Of a DNA stretch of 64,000 nucleotides, positions 6,985 through 16,382 are shown in pieces. Position 1 is the first letter of the stretch. Each line of letters opens with the position of its first letter. Location: positions 2,294,001-2,358,000 of the forward strand of contig NZ_QCYK01000001.1 in the NCBI RefSeq assembly GCF_003071345.1, read 5' to 3'. The position numbers and the translations under genes were made by a program. Source of the stretch: Chitinophaga parva (lineage in GTDB: Bacteria; Bacteroidota; Bacteroidia; Chitinophagales; Chitinophagaceae). Under the pieces are notes generated by a model, which did no database searches, was not told the DNA's origin, and saw only the letters and a program-made list of their open reading frames with translations.

Positions 6985-9414
6985 ATGAAACGTAAAATCT
7001 TATTTGCGGCTGCCTGCCTGGCTTTGCTGGGCAATAGCATCCAGGCCCAGGACCTGTTGTCCCTGGAGCGCAAACGCATTCACCTGCCCAATGGCTGGTC
7101 GCTTACACCGGCCGGCAGCAGCCTTCCCCTGGGCGATCTCCCGCTGAACATTGCCGTCAGCAACACGGGGCGTTATGCTGCCGTTACCAACAACGGCCAG
7201 AGCACCCAGACCATCCAGCTGCTGGACGCCCGTAATGATAAGGCGCTGGACCAGGTGGAGATACACCGTGCGTGGGGCGGTATTGCCTTCAGCGCAGATG
7301 AAAAATACCTGTATGCTTCCGGCGGCAATGACAACTGTATTCTCCGGTATACCATCACCAATAATAAGCTGGTCATAACCGATACCTTTAAGCTGGGAGC
7401 ACCTTATCCGGCGGCAACGGTATCGCCCACGGGCATTGCGCTGGATGATAAAGCCCACCGTATGTACGTGGTGACCAAAGAAAACAACAGCCTGTATGTC
7501 ATCAACACAGACAGCAAAGAGATCCTGCAGCAACTGCCCCTGCATGCGGAGGCTTACACCTGCCTGCTTAGCCCTGATAAAAAAGAATTGTATATCAGCC
7601 TTTGGGGAGGTGATAAGGTGATGGTCTATAACACCGGCAAGCTGGCACTGACAGATAGCGTTGCCGTAGGCGATAATCCTAATGACCTTTGCATTTCCCG
7701 CAATGGCCGCTATTTGTATGTGGCCAATGCCAACGATAACTCCGTTTCCGTCCTGGACGTGAAAGCCCGGAAAGTACTGGAAACACTGAACGCCGCGCTG
7801 TATCCTACTAAGCTGAGTGGCTCTACCAGCAATGCAGTGGCACTGGGCAATGATGACCGCCTGCTGTACATTGCCAATGCAGACAATAACTGCCTTGCGG
7901 TGTTTGATGTAAGCAAACCCGGCGCCGGCACATCTAAAGGTTTTATTCCCACGGGCTGGTACCCCACGGCTGTAAAGGTATTAGGCAAAAAATTGTACGT
8001 GGCCAATGGTAAAGGGTTCTCTTCCTTCGCCAACCCGCAGGGCCCCAATCCTACAGATAAAAAGGAGCACGTAGGTATCCATACCGGGGACGATCAGCAA
8101 CCTAAAAAGGTACAATACATTGGCGGTGGCCTGCTGATGGGCACCCTGAGCATTATCCCCGTACCCGATGAAAAGCTGCGTGCGGCGTACTCCCAGGCCG
8201 TGTATCATAACACACCTTACAATAAAGAACAAGAGCAGGCAGCTGCCGGCATGCCGGGCAATCCCGTTCCCATGAAAATAGGAGCACCTTCGCCCATCAA
8301 GCATGTTTTTTATATCATCAAGGAGAACCGCACGTATGACCAGGTGCTGGGCGATATGCCCGGCGGCAATGGGGACACAAGCCTGGTGCTCTTTGGACAA
8401 AAGATCACACCTAACCAGCACGCCATTGCACAGCAATTTGTGTTGCTGGATAATTTTTATGTAGACGGGGAAGTGAGTGCAGACGGGCATAACTGGAGCA
8501 TGGGCGCTTACGCCACGGATTACATGGAAAAGAACTGGCCCACGAGCTACGGTAACCGTGGCGTGGGAGCCAGGGGCGCTACTGCACTCAATAAGCAATA
8601 TATCTGGGACCGTGCCAGCGCTTCCCATGTGAGCTACCGCACGTATGGTGAATTTGCCGGCAAAAAAGGACCTGCCATCCCCGTGCTGGAAGGCCACTAT
8701 GCAAAGAACTTTGAAGGCTTTAACCTGCATATCCCGGATACGGCGCGGTTTGCGGTCTGGAAAGCGGACTTTGATTCACTGATGGCTGCCAATGCGCTGC
8801 CCCAGTTGATGACCATCCGTTTTGGCACTGACCACACCGAGGGCCTGGCCGCCGGCCGTCCCACTCCCTTCGCGCACGTGGCGGATAACGACCTGGCAGT
8901 AGGCATGTTCCTGGAATACCTCAGCAAAAGCCCGGTGTGGAAAGCGTCCGTGGTCTTCATCCTGGAAGATGATGCCCAGAACGGCCCGGACCACGTGGAT
9001 GCCCACCGCTCCCCGGCTTACATTGCAGGCGGTTATGTGAAAAGGCATTTCGTGGACCACACGATGTACACTACTTCCTCCGTGATCCGCACCATTGAAC
9101 TGATCCTCGGCATGCCGCCCATGACACAATACGATGCTGCCGCCATGCCCATGTGGAACAGCTTCACGGACCAGGCGGATGCAACTGCCTTCCAGTCACT
9201 GCCCGCCAACGTGAACCTGCTGGATGTAAACCCGGCAAACACAAAGCTGGCAGCTATTTCCAGCAAGCTGGATTTCTCTAAAGAAGACGTGATCCCTGAC
9301 CAGCTGATGAACCTCATCACCTGGAAAGCCGTAAAAGGTGAGCACGCGGTGGTGCCGCCCATTGTGCACGCCGCATTTGTAAACACCGTGAAATCTGATG
9401 ATGATGATCAATAA
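6985..9414 (+). CDS. YncE-like beta-propeller fused to phosphoesterase (PLC/acid phosphatase type)
   Basis: This 809-residue exported protein begins with a signal peptide ending near LGNSIQAQ. Residues about 40-350 form a YVTN/YncE-type beta-propeller, seen as repeated segments such as LYVANANDNSVSVLD. The second half is a PF04185-type phosphoesterase with ENRTYDQ (447-453), DGHNWSMG and EDDAQNGPDHVDAHRS (from 661), which supply the metal and phosphate ligands. It would cleave phosphate esters or phospholipids in the periplasm or at the surface. It overlaps the beta-helix lipoprotein gene by up to 17 nt, and a TonB-dependent receptor follows, so hydrolysis and uptake are probably coupled. The exact substrate is unknown. 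Confidence 0.88.
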   Translation: MKRKILFAAACLALLGNSIQAQDLLSLERKRIHLPNGWSLTPAGSSLPLGDLPLNIAVSNTGRYAAVTNNGQSTQTIQLLDARNDKALDQVEIHRAWGGIAFSADEKYLYASGGNDNCILRYTITNNKLVITDTFKLGAPYPAATVSPTGIALDDKAHRMYVVTKENNSLYVINTDSKEILQQLPLHAEAYTCLLSPDKKELYISLWGGDKVMVYNTGKLALTDSVAVGDNPNDLCISRNGRYLYVANANDNSVSVLDVKARKVLETLNAALYPTKLSGSTSNAVALGNDDRLLYIANADNNCLAVFDVSKPGAGTSKGFIPTGWYPTAVKVLGKKLYVANGKGFSSFANPQGPNPTDKKEHVGIHTGDDQQPKKVQYIGGGLLMGTLSIIPVPDEKLRAAYSQAVYHNTPYNKEQEQAAAGMPGNPVPMKIGAPSPIKHVFYIIKENRTYDQVLGDMPGGNGDTSLVLFGQKITPNQHAIAQQFVLLDNFYVDGEVSADGHNWSMGAYATDYMEKNWPTSYGNRGVGARGATALNKQYIWDRASASHVSYRTYGEFAGKKGPAIPVLEGHYAKNFEGFNLHIPDTARFAVWKADFDSLMAANALPQLMTIRFGTDHTEGLAAGRPTPFAHVADNDLAVGMFLEYLSKSPVWKASVVFILEDDAQNGPDHVDAHRSPAYIAGGYVKRHFVDHTMYTTSSVIRTIELILGMPPMTQYDAAAMPMWNSFTDQADATAFQSLPANVNLLDVNPANTKLAAISSKLDFSKEDVIPDQLMNLITWKAVKGEHAVVPPIVHAAFVNTVKSDDDDQ

Positions 9415-10822
9415 AATCAAGACCGGAAACCTGGTATTGGCCATTGCCCTGCTGCTGACCGCCTGCAGCAAATCCAAAACAGACGTGGACATTACACCCG
9501 GTGAGCCCACGCAGGGCAGCTATATAGCCGAAGGCGATACCCTTAATACAAAGAACGGGTCCAATGGCCGCAGCATTAAAGGCACCCTGAAAGCAAATGG
9601 CACTTACTACCTGCATAGCGATTACGGCGATGCAGTGATCAATACCGGTGATACCCTGGTGGTGCAAAGTGGGGTGAAGATCCTGTTCACCGGCCCGTCC
9701 AGTGGCGCCAATGCGATCGGCACCCAGGGGCATGCACCCGGGCTGGTGTTGAACGGTTCGTTGCTGGTACTTGGTACACAGCAGCACCCGGTATTGTTCA
9801 CCGTGAAAGATGAAGCCCTCCGTTCGGATCCCTCCAAAGACCCGCAAAGCCCCAATACTGATCCCGCCTTTAAGGGCTACTGGGGCGGCATACAGGGCGG
9901 GGTTACCGCAGGTGATATCATCCTCAAATGGGCACGCCTGGAATACCTGGGCGGCCTGGCACCGGCTACCGACCCGGCCAGGCCTAACAAAGCGCGCTAC
10001 GGTATCTTTACCCAGAACCCCAAGGCAAGCCTGGTGCTGGAAAACTGCCAGCTTTATGGTTCTTTTGATGATATGGTGCGCGTAGCGGGTGGCAAGTTCG
10101 CCATCTTTGGCAACACGTTTGAAAAGGTAGGATTCCAGGCGGGAGAATGTGTAAACGTAAAGAGCGGTGGCGAAGGCGATATCGCGTACAACCTGGTGAT
10201 AGGTGGTACCGGCAATGCTTTTAAGTCTGCCAATGCCGGCGGCCTTTCGCCGCAAGCCAATGCCTGCATCTACAATAACACTATCATTAATACCGGTTAC
10301 CGCCAGGCCAAAGTAGGTGAGGGCGGTTCGCTGGATTTCGAGAACGGCGGGCGTGGTAAATGTTACAACAACCTGCTGGTGAACTGTGCCTTTGGCCTTG
10401 CCATCATGGGCGGCGGTGGCAGTGTACCCGCGGCAGATACGGCTAACATCCGCTATGGCAACACCTACAACTATGGTGATAACACCGGCATCACTTCCCA
10501 GTTCCTGCCTGCCGGCTATATTACGCAACAGCAGGCTACGGATATCAATGGCGGTAACAACACCGTACCGGGTGCCAACAACCCGCTGTTTGTAAATTAC
10601 CCGCTGCCGGTAAGCGCGGGGTTTGATTTTATCACTGCCAGTTTTCTGGGTAGCTATAATTTCCACCTCCGGCCCGGTTCACCGGCTGCAGGTAAAGGAT
10701 TTACCGGCTTTAGCCCCAATGCTGCTGTGAAGGTGGATGCTGTATATGGCGCTACCGGCATTATGGCGCCCGGGAAGGATATTGGCGCATTCCAACTGGA
10801 TAATACCGGCAACCCGTATTGA
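9398..10822 (+). CDS. Right-handed beta-helix surface lipoprotein
   Basis: This 474-residue protein has a lipoprotein signal peptide with lipobox LTAC (Cys23). The rest is rich in short Asn/Gly turns and strand repeats such as NCQLYGSFDDMVRVAGG and CIYNNTIINTG, typical of a parallel beta-helix (pectate-lyase-like) fold. A DIGAFQ motif near the C-terminus is common in such proteins. No clear lyase active site was recognised. Three consecutive ATG codons (9398, 9401, 9404) could start translation. The gene overlaps the phosphoesterase upstream, and its TGA shares one base with the ATG of the TonB-dependent receptor, indicating translational coupling of all three. It may be a substrate-binding or surface-display partner. 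Confidence 0.8.
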   Translation: MMMINKIKTGNLVLAIALLLTACSKSKTDVDITPGEPTQGSYIAEGDTLNTKNGSNGRSIKGTLKANGTYYLHSDYGDAVINTGDTLVVQSGVKILFTGPSSGANAIGTQGHAPGLVLNGSLLVLGTQQHPVLFTVKDEALRSDPSKDPQSPNTDPAFKGYWGGIQGGVTAGDIILKWARLEYLGGLAPATDPARPNKARYGIFTQNPKASLVLENCQLYGSFDDMVRVAGGKFAIFGNTFEKVGFQAGECVNVKSGGEGDIAYNLVIGGTGNAFKSANAGGLSPQANACIYNNTIINTGYRQAKVGEGGSLDFENGGRGKCYNNLLVNCAFGLAIMGGGGSVPAADTANIRYGNTYNYGDNTGITSQFLPAGYITQQQATDINGGNNTVPGANNPLFVNYPLPVSAGFDFITASFLGSYNFHLRPGSPAAGKGFTGFSPNAAVKVDAVYGATGIMAPGKDIGAFQLDNTGNPY

Positions 10823-13422
10823 TGGGACAACGGATCTTTTTTTGGCTCCTGCCTTTTGCAATAGCAGTGTGTGGAATGCCCTGCGCTGCTTTTGCGCAAA
10901 AGGTAACGCTGGATACCGTGCATGTTTCCGGCCGTACAGCCCTTGTTTCCGAAGTGCACGGCCGCATAGAGGAAAAGCAATCCACCCAGCTGGTACACGT
11001 GATCTCGCGGGCATCCATTGAGCAGGCGGCAGACATCACAGTGGCAGACATCCTGCAGCGTGTGAGCGGCGTATCCCTGTTACAGAATGAGACCGGCATA
11101 CCTGGCCATGTGATCATCCGCGGCATGGCGCCCAAGTATAGCTATACCGCGGTGAATGGGATGCCTATTCCCAGCCCGGATGAGCGTACCCGCTACCTGT
11201 CGCTGGATTTTTTTCCTGCTGCCATCATAGACCGCCTGGAAATATACAAGACGCTGAGCCCTGCCATGGCCGGAGACGCCACCGGGGGGCGCATTAACAT
11301 TGTAACCCGCAGCGCGCCCGATCAGCAGGAACTTTCTTTCCAGGTAGCCACCGGCTACAACCAGTTTTACCTGCAACAGGCTTATACCGGCTTCGATAAT
11401 AAAGCCGTACAACGGCAATCCCCCTACGAACGGTTTGGGCCGGATTACAATGCTACCGGCAATGATTTCAGCAAGGGCAATCTCTCCTTCAAGCGCCATA
11501 CCGCTGCACCGGACCTGCAGGGCCATGTAAGCTGGGGCAAACGGTTTGTATCCGGGAAGCTGGGCATATTTGCCACCACCGGCGTGCAAACCCTCCACAG
11601 CGCTGCCGACGGATTCCTGGTGCTGCAAAACAATGAACCCCAGGTCAACAATGTTCCGGGCATCACGGATTTCATCAAACGCACCTATTACCAGACCAGC
11701 AGCCGGAAGTATTTTTATACCACCCTGGATTACCGTTTCAATCCCAGGCACCAATTACGATTGTACCAGCTTTACCTGGATAAGACAGATATGGAAACCC
11801 GCAACGCGGTAGATACCAGCCTGGCGGAAGGCCGCACGGGCCCTGGTACCGGGCGCATTGCCGTGATGCAGAGAGCGCGCACCCTGCGTCAATCCCTGGA
11901 ACACCTGGACCTGCAGGGAGACCATTTGCTGGCAAAGGGCTTCACCCTGGACTGGGCCGGCGTGCATTCCACTGCCAGGGGAAACGCCCCGGACCGCGCG
12001 GAGCTTACGGCCAATACCGGCCGCATACTGGGCGCTGATGGCCAGGTACACCAAACACCCCTCCTGCTGGCCCCCCTGGAACGTACCTGGATGCACAACA
12101 AAGAATGGGAGAACGACCTGCACGTGAGCCTGCGTTTCAAACCTGCCCTCTTAAAACAGCAGCTGGACCTGGAAGGCGGCACCTTGCTGCAATACCGCCG
12201 CCGGGATAATTTCTTCAACGATTACCTGTTCAACCCCGCCATTACCAGTGGCAATGGCCAGCCATTCACTGGCATTTACGATGCTGTATGGCTGAATGAC
12301 AACGGCCCACAAAACCCCAGGGGAAGTGTGAACACAGCAGGCACTTATACCGCTAAAGAAAATATCAGCGCGTTCTTTCTCCAGGCAACCTTCCATACCG
12401 GTAAGCTGAATGCGGTAACAGGCATGCGGGCAGAATCCACGGTGCAGCACGTGCATTCCGCCGCCAGCCCAGACGCTTCGCGCTATAACGGGATCGGTAT
12501 CCATTACAGGGACTGGCTGCCCTCGGCGAGCATCCGGTATGCACTGAGCGATGCGCAGGCCATAAAGCTGTCGTGGTACAAGTCGCTGGGCAGGCCTTCC
12601 CTGTACGACATCACGTTTTTCAACATGAACTATGATGATTATAACATAGCAGGCAATCCTTTCCTGAAAAGAAGTACGGCCAGCAACTTTGACCTGCGGT
12701 ATGACCTGTACCGGCCCGGCGTACTGGAATTACTCCAGGTAACTGCCTTTTATAAGCGCATTGCAGATCCTTACGAAAAAACCCTGCTGGGCGCCACGGA
12801 CACGCTGTATCCCATTCCTGCAAACGGGCTGTCTTATGTGCCGGCCGCGCGGCTTACCGAACAGTTACGTAATTATGCCACCGCTAACAATTACGGGCTT
12901 GAACTGGCTGTAATAAAGCAGTGGGGCGCTTTTGGTATCCAGGCTAATTATACGTTCACGGCTTCTCACATTACGCAAACCAAGAAGTTTAAACAGCGGG
13001 AAAAGCCGGATGATCCTGCATCGGGCATTGTTACTGTGACCCGCACACAGGAGCGCCCACTGGAGGGGCAGTCTGCCCACCTGGGCAACCTGGGGCTGCG
13101 CTGGCGCTCCCCGCAGCATGGCTGGCAAATGCAGTTGCAGGGGGTGTATACCGGGCGCCGGATCGCGGAAATATCCGGCTGGTATAACCTGGATAACTGG
13201 CAGCGTGCTTATACTACGCTGGACTTTACTGTTCGGAAGATGATCGGTACACGCTGGCAGCTTTTTGCCAAGGCTGCTAACCTGTTGAATGCGGGAACGG
13301 AGATCTATATAAAAGGAACGCTGCCTGGTGTGCCGGGCCAAACGTTTCCCGGTCACACCATCCTGGAGCGGAGTGCGCACGAACGGGGTTTCCAGGTGGG
13401 GGTACAATTCAATACAAGGTGA
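10822..13422 (+). CDS. TonB-dependent outer-membrane receptor
   Basis: This 866-residue receptor has a signal peptide (to about FAQ, residue 26), a TonB-box-like VTLDTVHVSG, a plug domain (about 45-165, with IIRGMAPKYSY and GRINIVTRS) and a C-terminal 22-strand barrel ending in FQVGVQFNTR. There is no carboxypeptidase-like N-terminal domain and no SusD partner, so it is of the classical TonB-receptor type rather than SusC. The ATG overlaps the preceding stop (TGATG). Its position after a phosphoesterase and a beta-helix lipoprotein suggests it imports the product released by them. An iron, phosphate-ester or nucleotide ligand cannot be told apart. Confidence 0.9.
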   Translation: MGQRIFFWLLPFAIAVCGMPCAAFAQKVTLDTVHVSGRTALVSEVHGRIEEKQSTQLVHVISRASIEQAADITVADILQRVSGVSLLQNETGIPGHVIIRGMAPKYSYTAVNGMPIPSPDERTRYLSLDFFPAAIIDRLEIYKTLSPAMAGDATGGRINIVTRSAPDQQELSFQVATGYNQFYLQQAYTGFDNKAVQRQSPYERFGPDYNATGNDFSKGNLSFKRHTAAPDLQGHVSWGKRFVSGKLGIFATTGVQTLHSAADGFLVLQNNEPQVNNVPGITDFIKRTYYQTSSRKYFYTTLDYRFNPRHQLRLYQLYLDKTDMETRNAVDTSLAEGRTGPGTGRIAVMQRARTLRQSLEHLDLQGDHLLAKGFTLDWAGVHSTARGNAPDRAELTANTGRILGADGQVHQTPLLLAPLERTWMHNKEWENDLHVSLRFKPALLKQQLDLEGGTLLQYRRRDNFFNDYLFNPAITSGNGQPFTGIYDAVWLNDNGPQNPRGSVNTAGTYTAKENISAFFLQATFHTGKLNAVTGMRAESTVQHVHSAASPDASRYNGIGIHYRDWLPSASIRYALSDAQAIKLSWYKSLGRPSLYDITFFNMNYDDYNIAGNPFLKRSTASNFDLRYDLYRPGVLELLQVTAFYKRIADPYEKTLLGATDTLYPIPANGLSYVPAARLTEQLRNYATANNYGLELAVIKQWGAFGIQANYTFTASHITQTKKFKQREKPDDPASGIVTVTRTQERPLEGQSAHLGNLGLRWRSPQHGWQMQLQGVYTGRRIAEISGWYNLDNWQRAYTTLDFTVRKMIGTRWQLFAKAANLLNAGTEIYIKGTLPGVPGQTFPGHTILERSAHERGFQVGVQFNTR

Positions 13423-13461
13423 GTATGCCTGCAGCCGGAAAGCATGATTGCAATTTTCAAT

Positions 13462-13499
13462 AAAAAGGCCTGCCGTCTTTTACAGACGCAGGCCTTTTT
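13462..13499. terminator. Bidirectional intrinsic terminator
   Basis: AAAAAGGCCTGC pairs with GCAGGCCTTTTT, the stem extended by GTCT/AGAC with one bulged C, and T or A tracts on both sides. It sits between the convergent TonB receptor (plus) and GH78 (minus) genes and can serve both. Confidence 0.85.
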
Positions 13500-13519
13500 G
13501 TAGGGGTACAGTCGTTAAC

Positions 13520-16174
13520 CTAATGAATATCGAATGTATAAGTGCCCGCGGGCTTGTTAAATGCACTGCCCAGTGCCTTGCCGTGCTCATACACCTGCTG
13601 CCCGTTTGTCAGCTCCAATGTAATCGAAGCGGTACTGTTTGCCGGGATGGTGACCGTATAGGCGATACCGTTATCCGTGCGTTTCCAGGATGAGATGATA
13701 TTGCCGTAGGGGCCTTCATGCTGCGCTTCAAAATGGTCGAGGCCCTGCACAAAATGGGGGCGCAGTAATACGTTCTTAAAGCCGGGTGCTTTTTCATCCG
13801 GGTAAATGCCGGCCACGCCTTTGTACAGCCAGGCACCTATTTCGCCAAACATGATATGGTTGCGGGAAATGTCGGATGCAGCGTCCAGGGGCCAGTTTTC
13901 CAGCAGGGTGGTGGCGCCGTTCCGGATCCACCATCCCCACGACGGGAAGGTGCGCTGGGAGGCGATCTGCCAGGCTGCCTGTGCATAGCCGTTTTCACTT
14001 AGCGCATTGAGAATGCTCTTAGTGCCCAGCAGGCCCACATCCAGGTGAAAGCTGTCTTTTGCCACCCGCTGCTGCAGGTTTGCTGCCACGGCGGGTTTTT
14101 CGTTATCCGGCACCAGGCCCCAGTACAGCGCGGCGCTTAACTCCGTTTGAAAACCGTCCGCATATTGATGGGTATCCCTGTGCAGGTATTTATTGTTGAA
14201 TGCATTTTTAATTTTTGTGGCCAATGCGCTGTACTGTGCATAGTCTGCCGGGTGGCCCAGCAGTTTGGCGGTCTTGGCCAGGATGGTCACATCCGCATAA
14301 TAGTAGCAGGTGGAGGTGAACTCCACCGGTGATTTTGATCTCACCGGCACCCAATCGCCCAGGCCCCAGCTGCACAGGCCATCCGGGCTGATCTCCGTGA
14401 TGTGGTCCACATAACGTTTGATGTTTTCATAGCTGTCTGCCAGCAGTTTACTATCACCGTAAAAGAGGTAAATGTTCCAGGGAATGATGGCGATGGTACT
14501 GGTCCAGTCCGGGCCGTTGCCCCACTCATAACCCCACCCGTTAGAAGGGATGATGGAAGGGAGTACGCCATTGGGTTGTTGTTCATCACGGTGGTCTGCC
14601 AGCCATTTTTCATACACAGTGATGCCGTCAAAGTTGTACAGCCCTGTTTCAGAAGCAATGTGGGCATCCCCTGTCCAGCCGTTCTTTTCGCGCTGGGGGC
14701 AGTCTGTGGGATAGCCGAACAGGTTGGAGAGGTAAGAGTTATTGGTGGCCCACCACAGCTTATTGATCATGGTATCTGAGCTGCTGATGTGGCCTGCCGG
14801 CTGCACGTTGCTGTGCATGAAGTAAGCACGCAGGTCCTGCTGCTGCAGGTGCAGCGGATGGTTTGCAGTGACCTCCACGTATTGGAAACCTTTGTAGTTG
14901 AAGCGGGGCATAAAGGTTTCCGGGCCTTTGCCATTGAGGATGTAAATATCCGTCTGGAAAGGATCGGTACTATCTTTCGGACGGTAGTGCACGTCAATAT
15001 TGGACTGGTCCACGTGCCCGCTGGCATACCGTCTTTCTCCATGCTTCAGGCGTACCACTGTGCCGGCAGGGCCGTCCAGCGTGATCTGGCTTACGCCGGC
15101 GATATTGCGGCCCAGGTCATATACGTAGTCGGAATCATTGAAGCGCTGTAAGCCCACAGGGATAAGGGTTTCCGCCTGCGTTACCGGCGGCAGTGCCTGC
15201 GCCACCAGGTGGTTGGAAGGCATGGAGCGGTAGTAGGGATGATGCCAGGCGCTGTCGTTGAACTGCGGGGTATTCCACCCGTTTTGCTCCTTGCGGGCAT
15301 CGTAATGTTCGCCGGTATAAATGCTGTTGAACACCACGGGGCTCAGGGATGTTTTCCAGCTTTCATCCGTTTTAATTACTTCCGTGCTGCCATCCGTATA
15401 CGTAATGCGGAGGTCCATGCAGAAGGCCGGCCGGTTACGCCAGGGCGCTTTGTGGAAGTCCCACACGGCGGTGCTCTGGTGGTTATACCAGCCATTGCCC
15501 ATCAATACACCAATGGCATTTTCACCCGCCTGCAATTGGGCCGTTACATCATACGTAACATAAAGCGTGCGACGGTCAAACCGGGTATACATCGGGTCCA
15601 GGCGGTGATCACCAATGCGCTGGCCGTTGAGATAAAGCTCATACAGGCCGGCTGCCGCCAGGTAAGCGCGGGCGGTGCGGATGGTCTTTTTTGCAGTGAA
15701 CACTTTACGGAAAGCGCCGGCCGGTTTCAGGTCCACATCCGCATGATCGCTGATCCAGGCGCCCTGCCACTGGTGAGCATCCAGCATGCCGGTTTCAAAG
15801 CTGGAAACGGCCGTGGTGCCGGGTTTCCCGTACTGGTCCCACAGGGTTACGCTCCAGTAATATTTAGTAAAAGGCTGCAGTGCAGGCCCATTGTAAGTGC
15901 ATCGTATATCGCTTCCCGTTATACGGCCACTGTTCCATATGCTTTGTTTTCCTAAAGCCATGGAATCTGTGCCCACCCGTACCAGGTAAGCCGTTTGGCG
16001 GGCGCCGGGCCTGTCGTCCTGCATGCGCCAGGACAGCCGTGGGTGCAGTGCATCAATGCCCAGGGGCCTTTCCAGGTATTCGCAGCGCAAGGTGGCCGCG
16101 GCGGGCGCCTGCGCGCCGGCATAGGAGGTAGCGGACAATAAAAGCGCCGCGGTGTACAATACAAATCGGTTCAT
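13520..16174 (-). CDS. Alpha-L-rhamnosidase, GH78
   Basis: This 884-residue exported enzyme hydrolyses terminal alpha-L-rhamnosyl residues from plant glycosides or pectic side chains. The signal peptide is MNRFVLYTAALLLSATSYAG; an upstream in-frame start at 16273 would translate through a terminator hairpin and lacks a signal, so 16174 was chosen. Beta-sandwich domains fill the N-terminal 400 residues. The (alpha/alpha)6 barrel carries the family signature DCPQRE (491-496) and GWTGDAH, and a beta domain closes the C-terminus. Two hairpins lie just upstream on the same strand. It is downstream of a GMC oxidoreductase/small-subunit pair, so oxidation and deglycosylation of plant glycosides may be linked. 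Confidence 0.92.
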   Translation of the reverse strand: MNRFVLYTAALLLSATSYAGAQAPAAATLRCEYLERPLGIDALHPRLSWRMQDDRPGARQTAYLVRVGTDSMALGKQSIWNSGRITGSDIRCTYNGPALQPFTKYYWSVTLWDQYGKPGTTAVSSFETGMLDAHQWQGAWISDHADVDLKPAGAFRKVFTAKKTIRTARAYLAAAGLYELYLNGQRIGDHRLDPMYTRFDRRTLYVTYDVTAQLQAGENAIGVLMGNGWYNHQSTAVWDFHKAPWRNRPAFCMDLRITYTDGSTEVIKTDESWKTSLSPVVFNSIYTGEHYDARKEQNGWNTPQFNDSAWHHPYYRSMPSNHLVAQALPPVTQAETLIPVGLQRFNDSDYVYDLGRNIAGVSQITLDGPAGTVVRLKHGERRYASGHVDQSNIDVHYRPKDSTDPFQTDIYILNGKGPETFMPRFNYKGFQYVEVTANHPLHLQQQDLRAYFMHSNVQPAGHISSSDTMINKLWWATNNSYLSNLFGYPTDCPQREKNGWTGDAHIASETGLYNFDGITVYEKWLADHRDEQQPNGVLPSIIPSNGWGYEWGNGPDWTSTIAIIPWNIYLFYGDSKLLADSYENIKRYVDHITEISPDGLCSWGLGDWVPVRSKSPVEFTSTCYYYADVTILAKTAKLLGHPADYAQYSALATKIKNAFNNKYLHRDTHQYADGFQTELSAALYWGLVPDNEKPAVAANLQQRVAKDSFHLDVGLLGTKSILNALSENGYAQAAWQIASQRTFPSWGWWIRNGATTLLENWPLDAASDISRNHIMFGEIGAWLYKGVAGIYPDEKAPGFKNVLLRPHFVQGLDHFEAQHEGPYGNIISSWKRTDNGIAYTVTIPANSTASITLELTNGQQVYEHGKALGSAFNKPAGTYTFDIH

Positions 16175-16191
16175 GAGAAGAGCAATGGTTC

Positions 16192-16219
16192 CTAAAATAA
16201 AAAGCCGCTTCCGTGCGGC
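16192..16219 (-). terminator. Intrinsic terminator or attenuator in front of GH78
   Basis: On the minus strand GCCGC pairs with GCGGC around ACGGAA and is followed by TTTTTATTTT. The T tract ends less than 20 nt before the GH78 start codon. It may end the GMC transcript, or act as an attenuator in the GH78 leader. Confidence 0.6.
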
Positions 16220-16244
16220 CATCCTGTGGTATCCTGTGTGGGGG

Positions 16245-16281
16245 AAAAATAATTGCCCGCTGGCGGCGGGCAATTATTTTT
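16245..16281 (-). terminator. Intrinsic terminator of the GMC oxidoreductase operon
   Basis: AAAAATAATTGCCCGC and GCGGGCAATTATTTTT pair nearly perfectly around a 5-nt loop, giving a stem of about 16 bp with T-rich ends on either strand. It follows the heptamer repeat element downstream of the GMC gene. Confidence 0.75.
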
Positions 16282-16382
16282 TGTACAGCGTATAATGTAC
16301 AGCGTACAACGATCATTGGCGCAAGATTGGTCCTGGTAAAGGGATCGTACGTTGTACGTTGTACGCTGTACATTGTACAATT
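16281..16382. repeat. Inverted heptamer repeat element, copy 1
   Basis: This 102-bp element starts right after the GMC stop codon. Its ends are inverted (TTGTACA at both), and the arms consist of GTACAGC and GTACAAC heptamers (16281-16314 and 16343-16380) around a core of about 28 bp. The arm-core junction GATCATTGGCGC matches copy 2 at 22828-22838. It contains no reading frame and could fold into a long RNA hairpin. Confidence 0.75.

Noticed and set aside
9317..10666. 449-codon minus-strand open frame
   Set aside because: Antisense to the beta-helix lipoprotein; no signal or domain recognisable.
16175..16273. Extended N-terminus of the GH78 enzyme
   Set aside because: It translates through a terminator hairpin and would bury the signal peptide; ATG 16174 is better.
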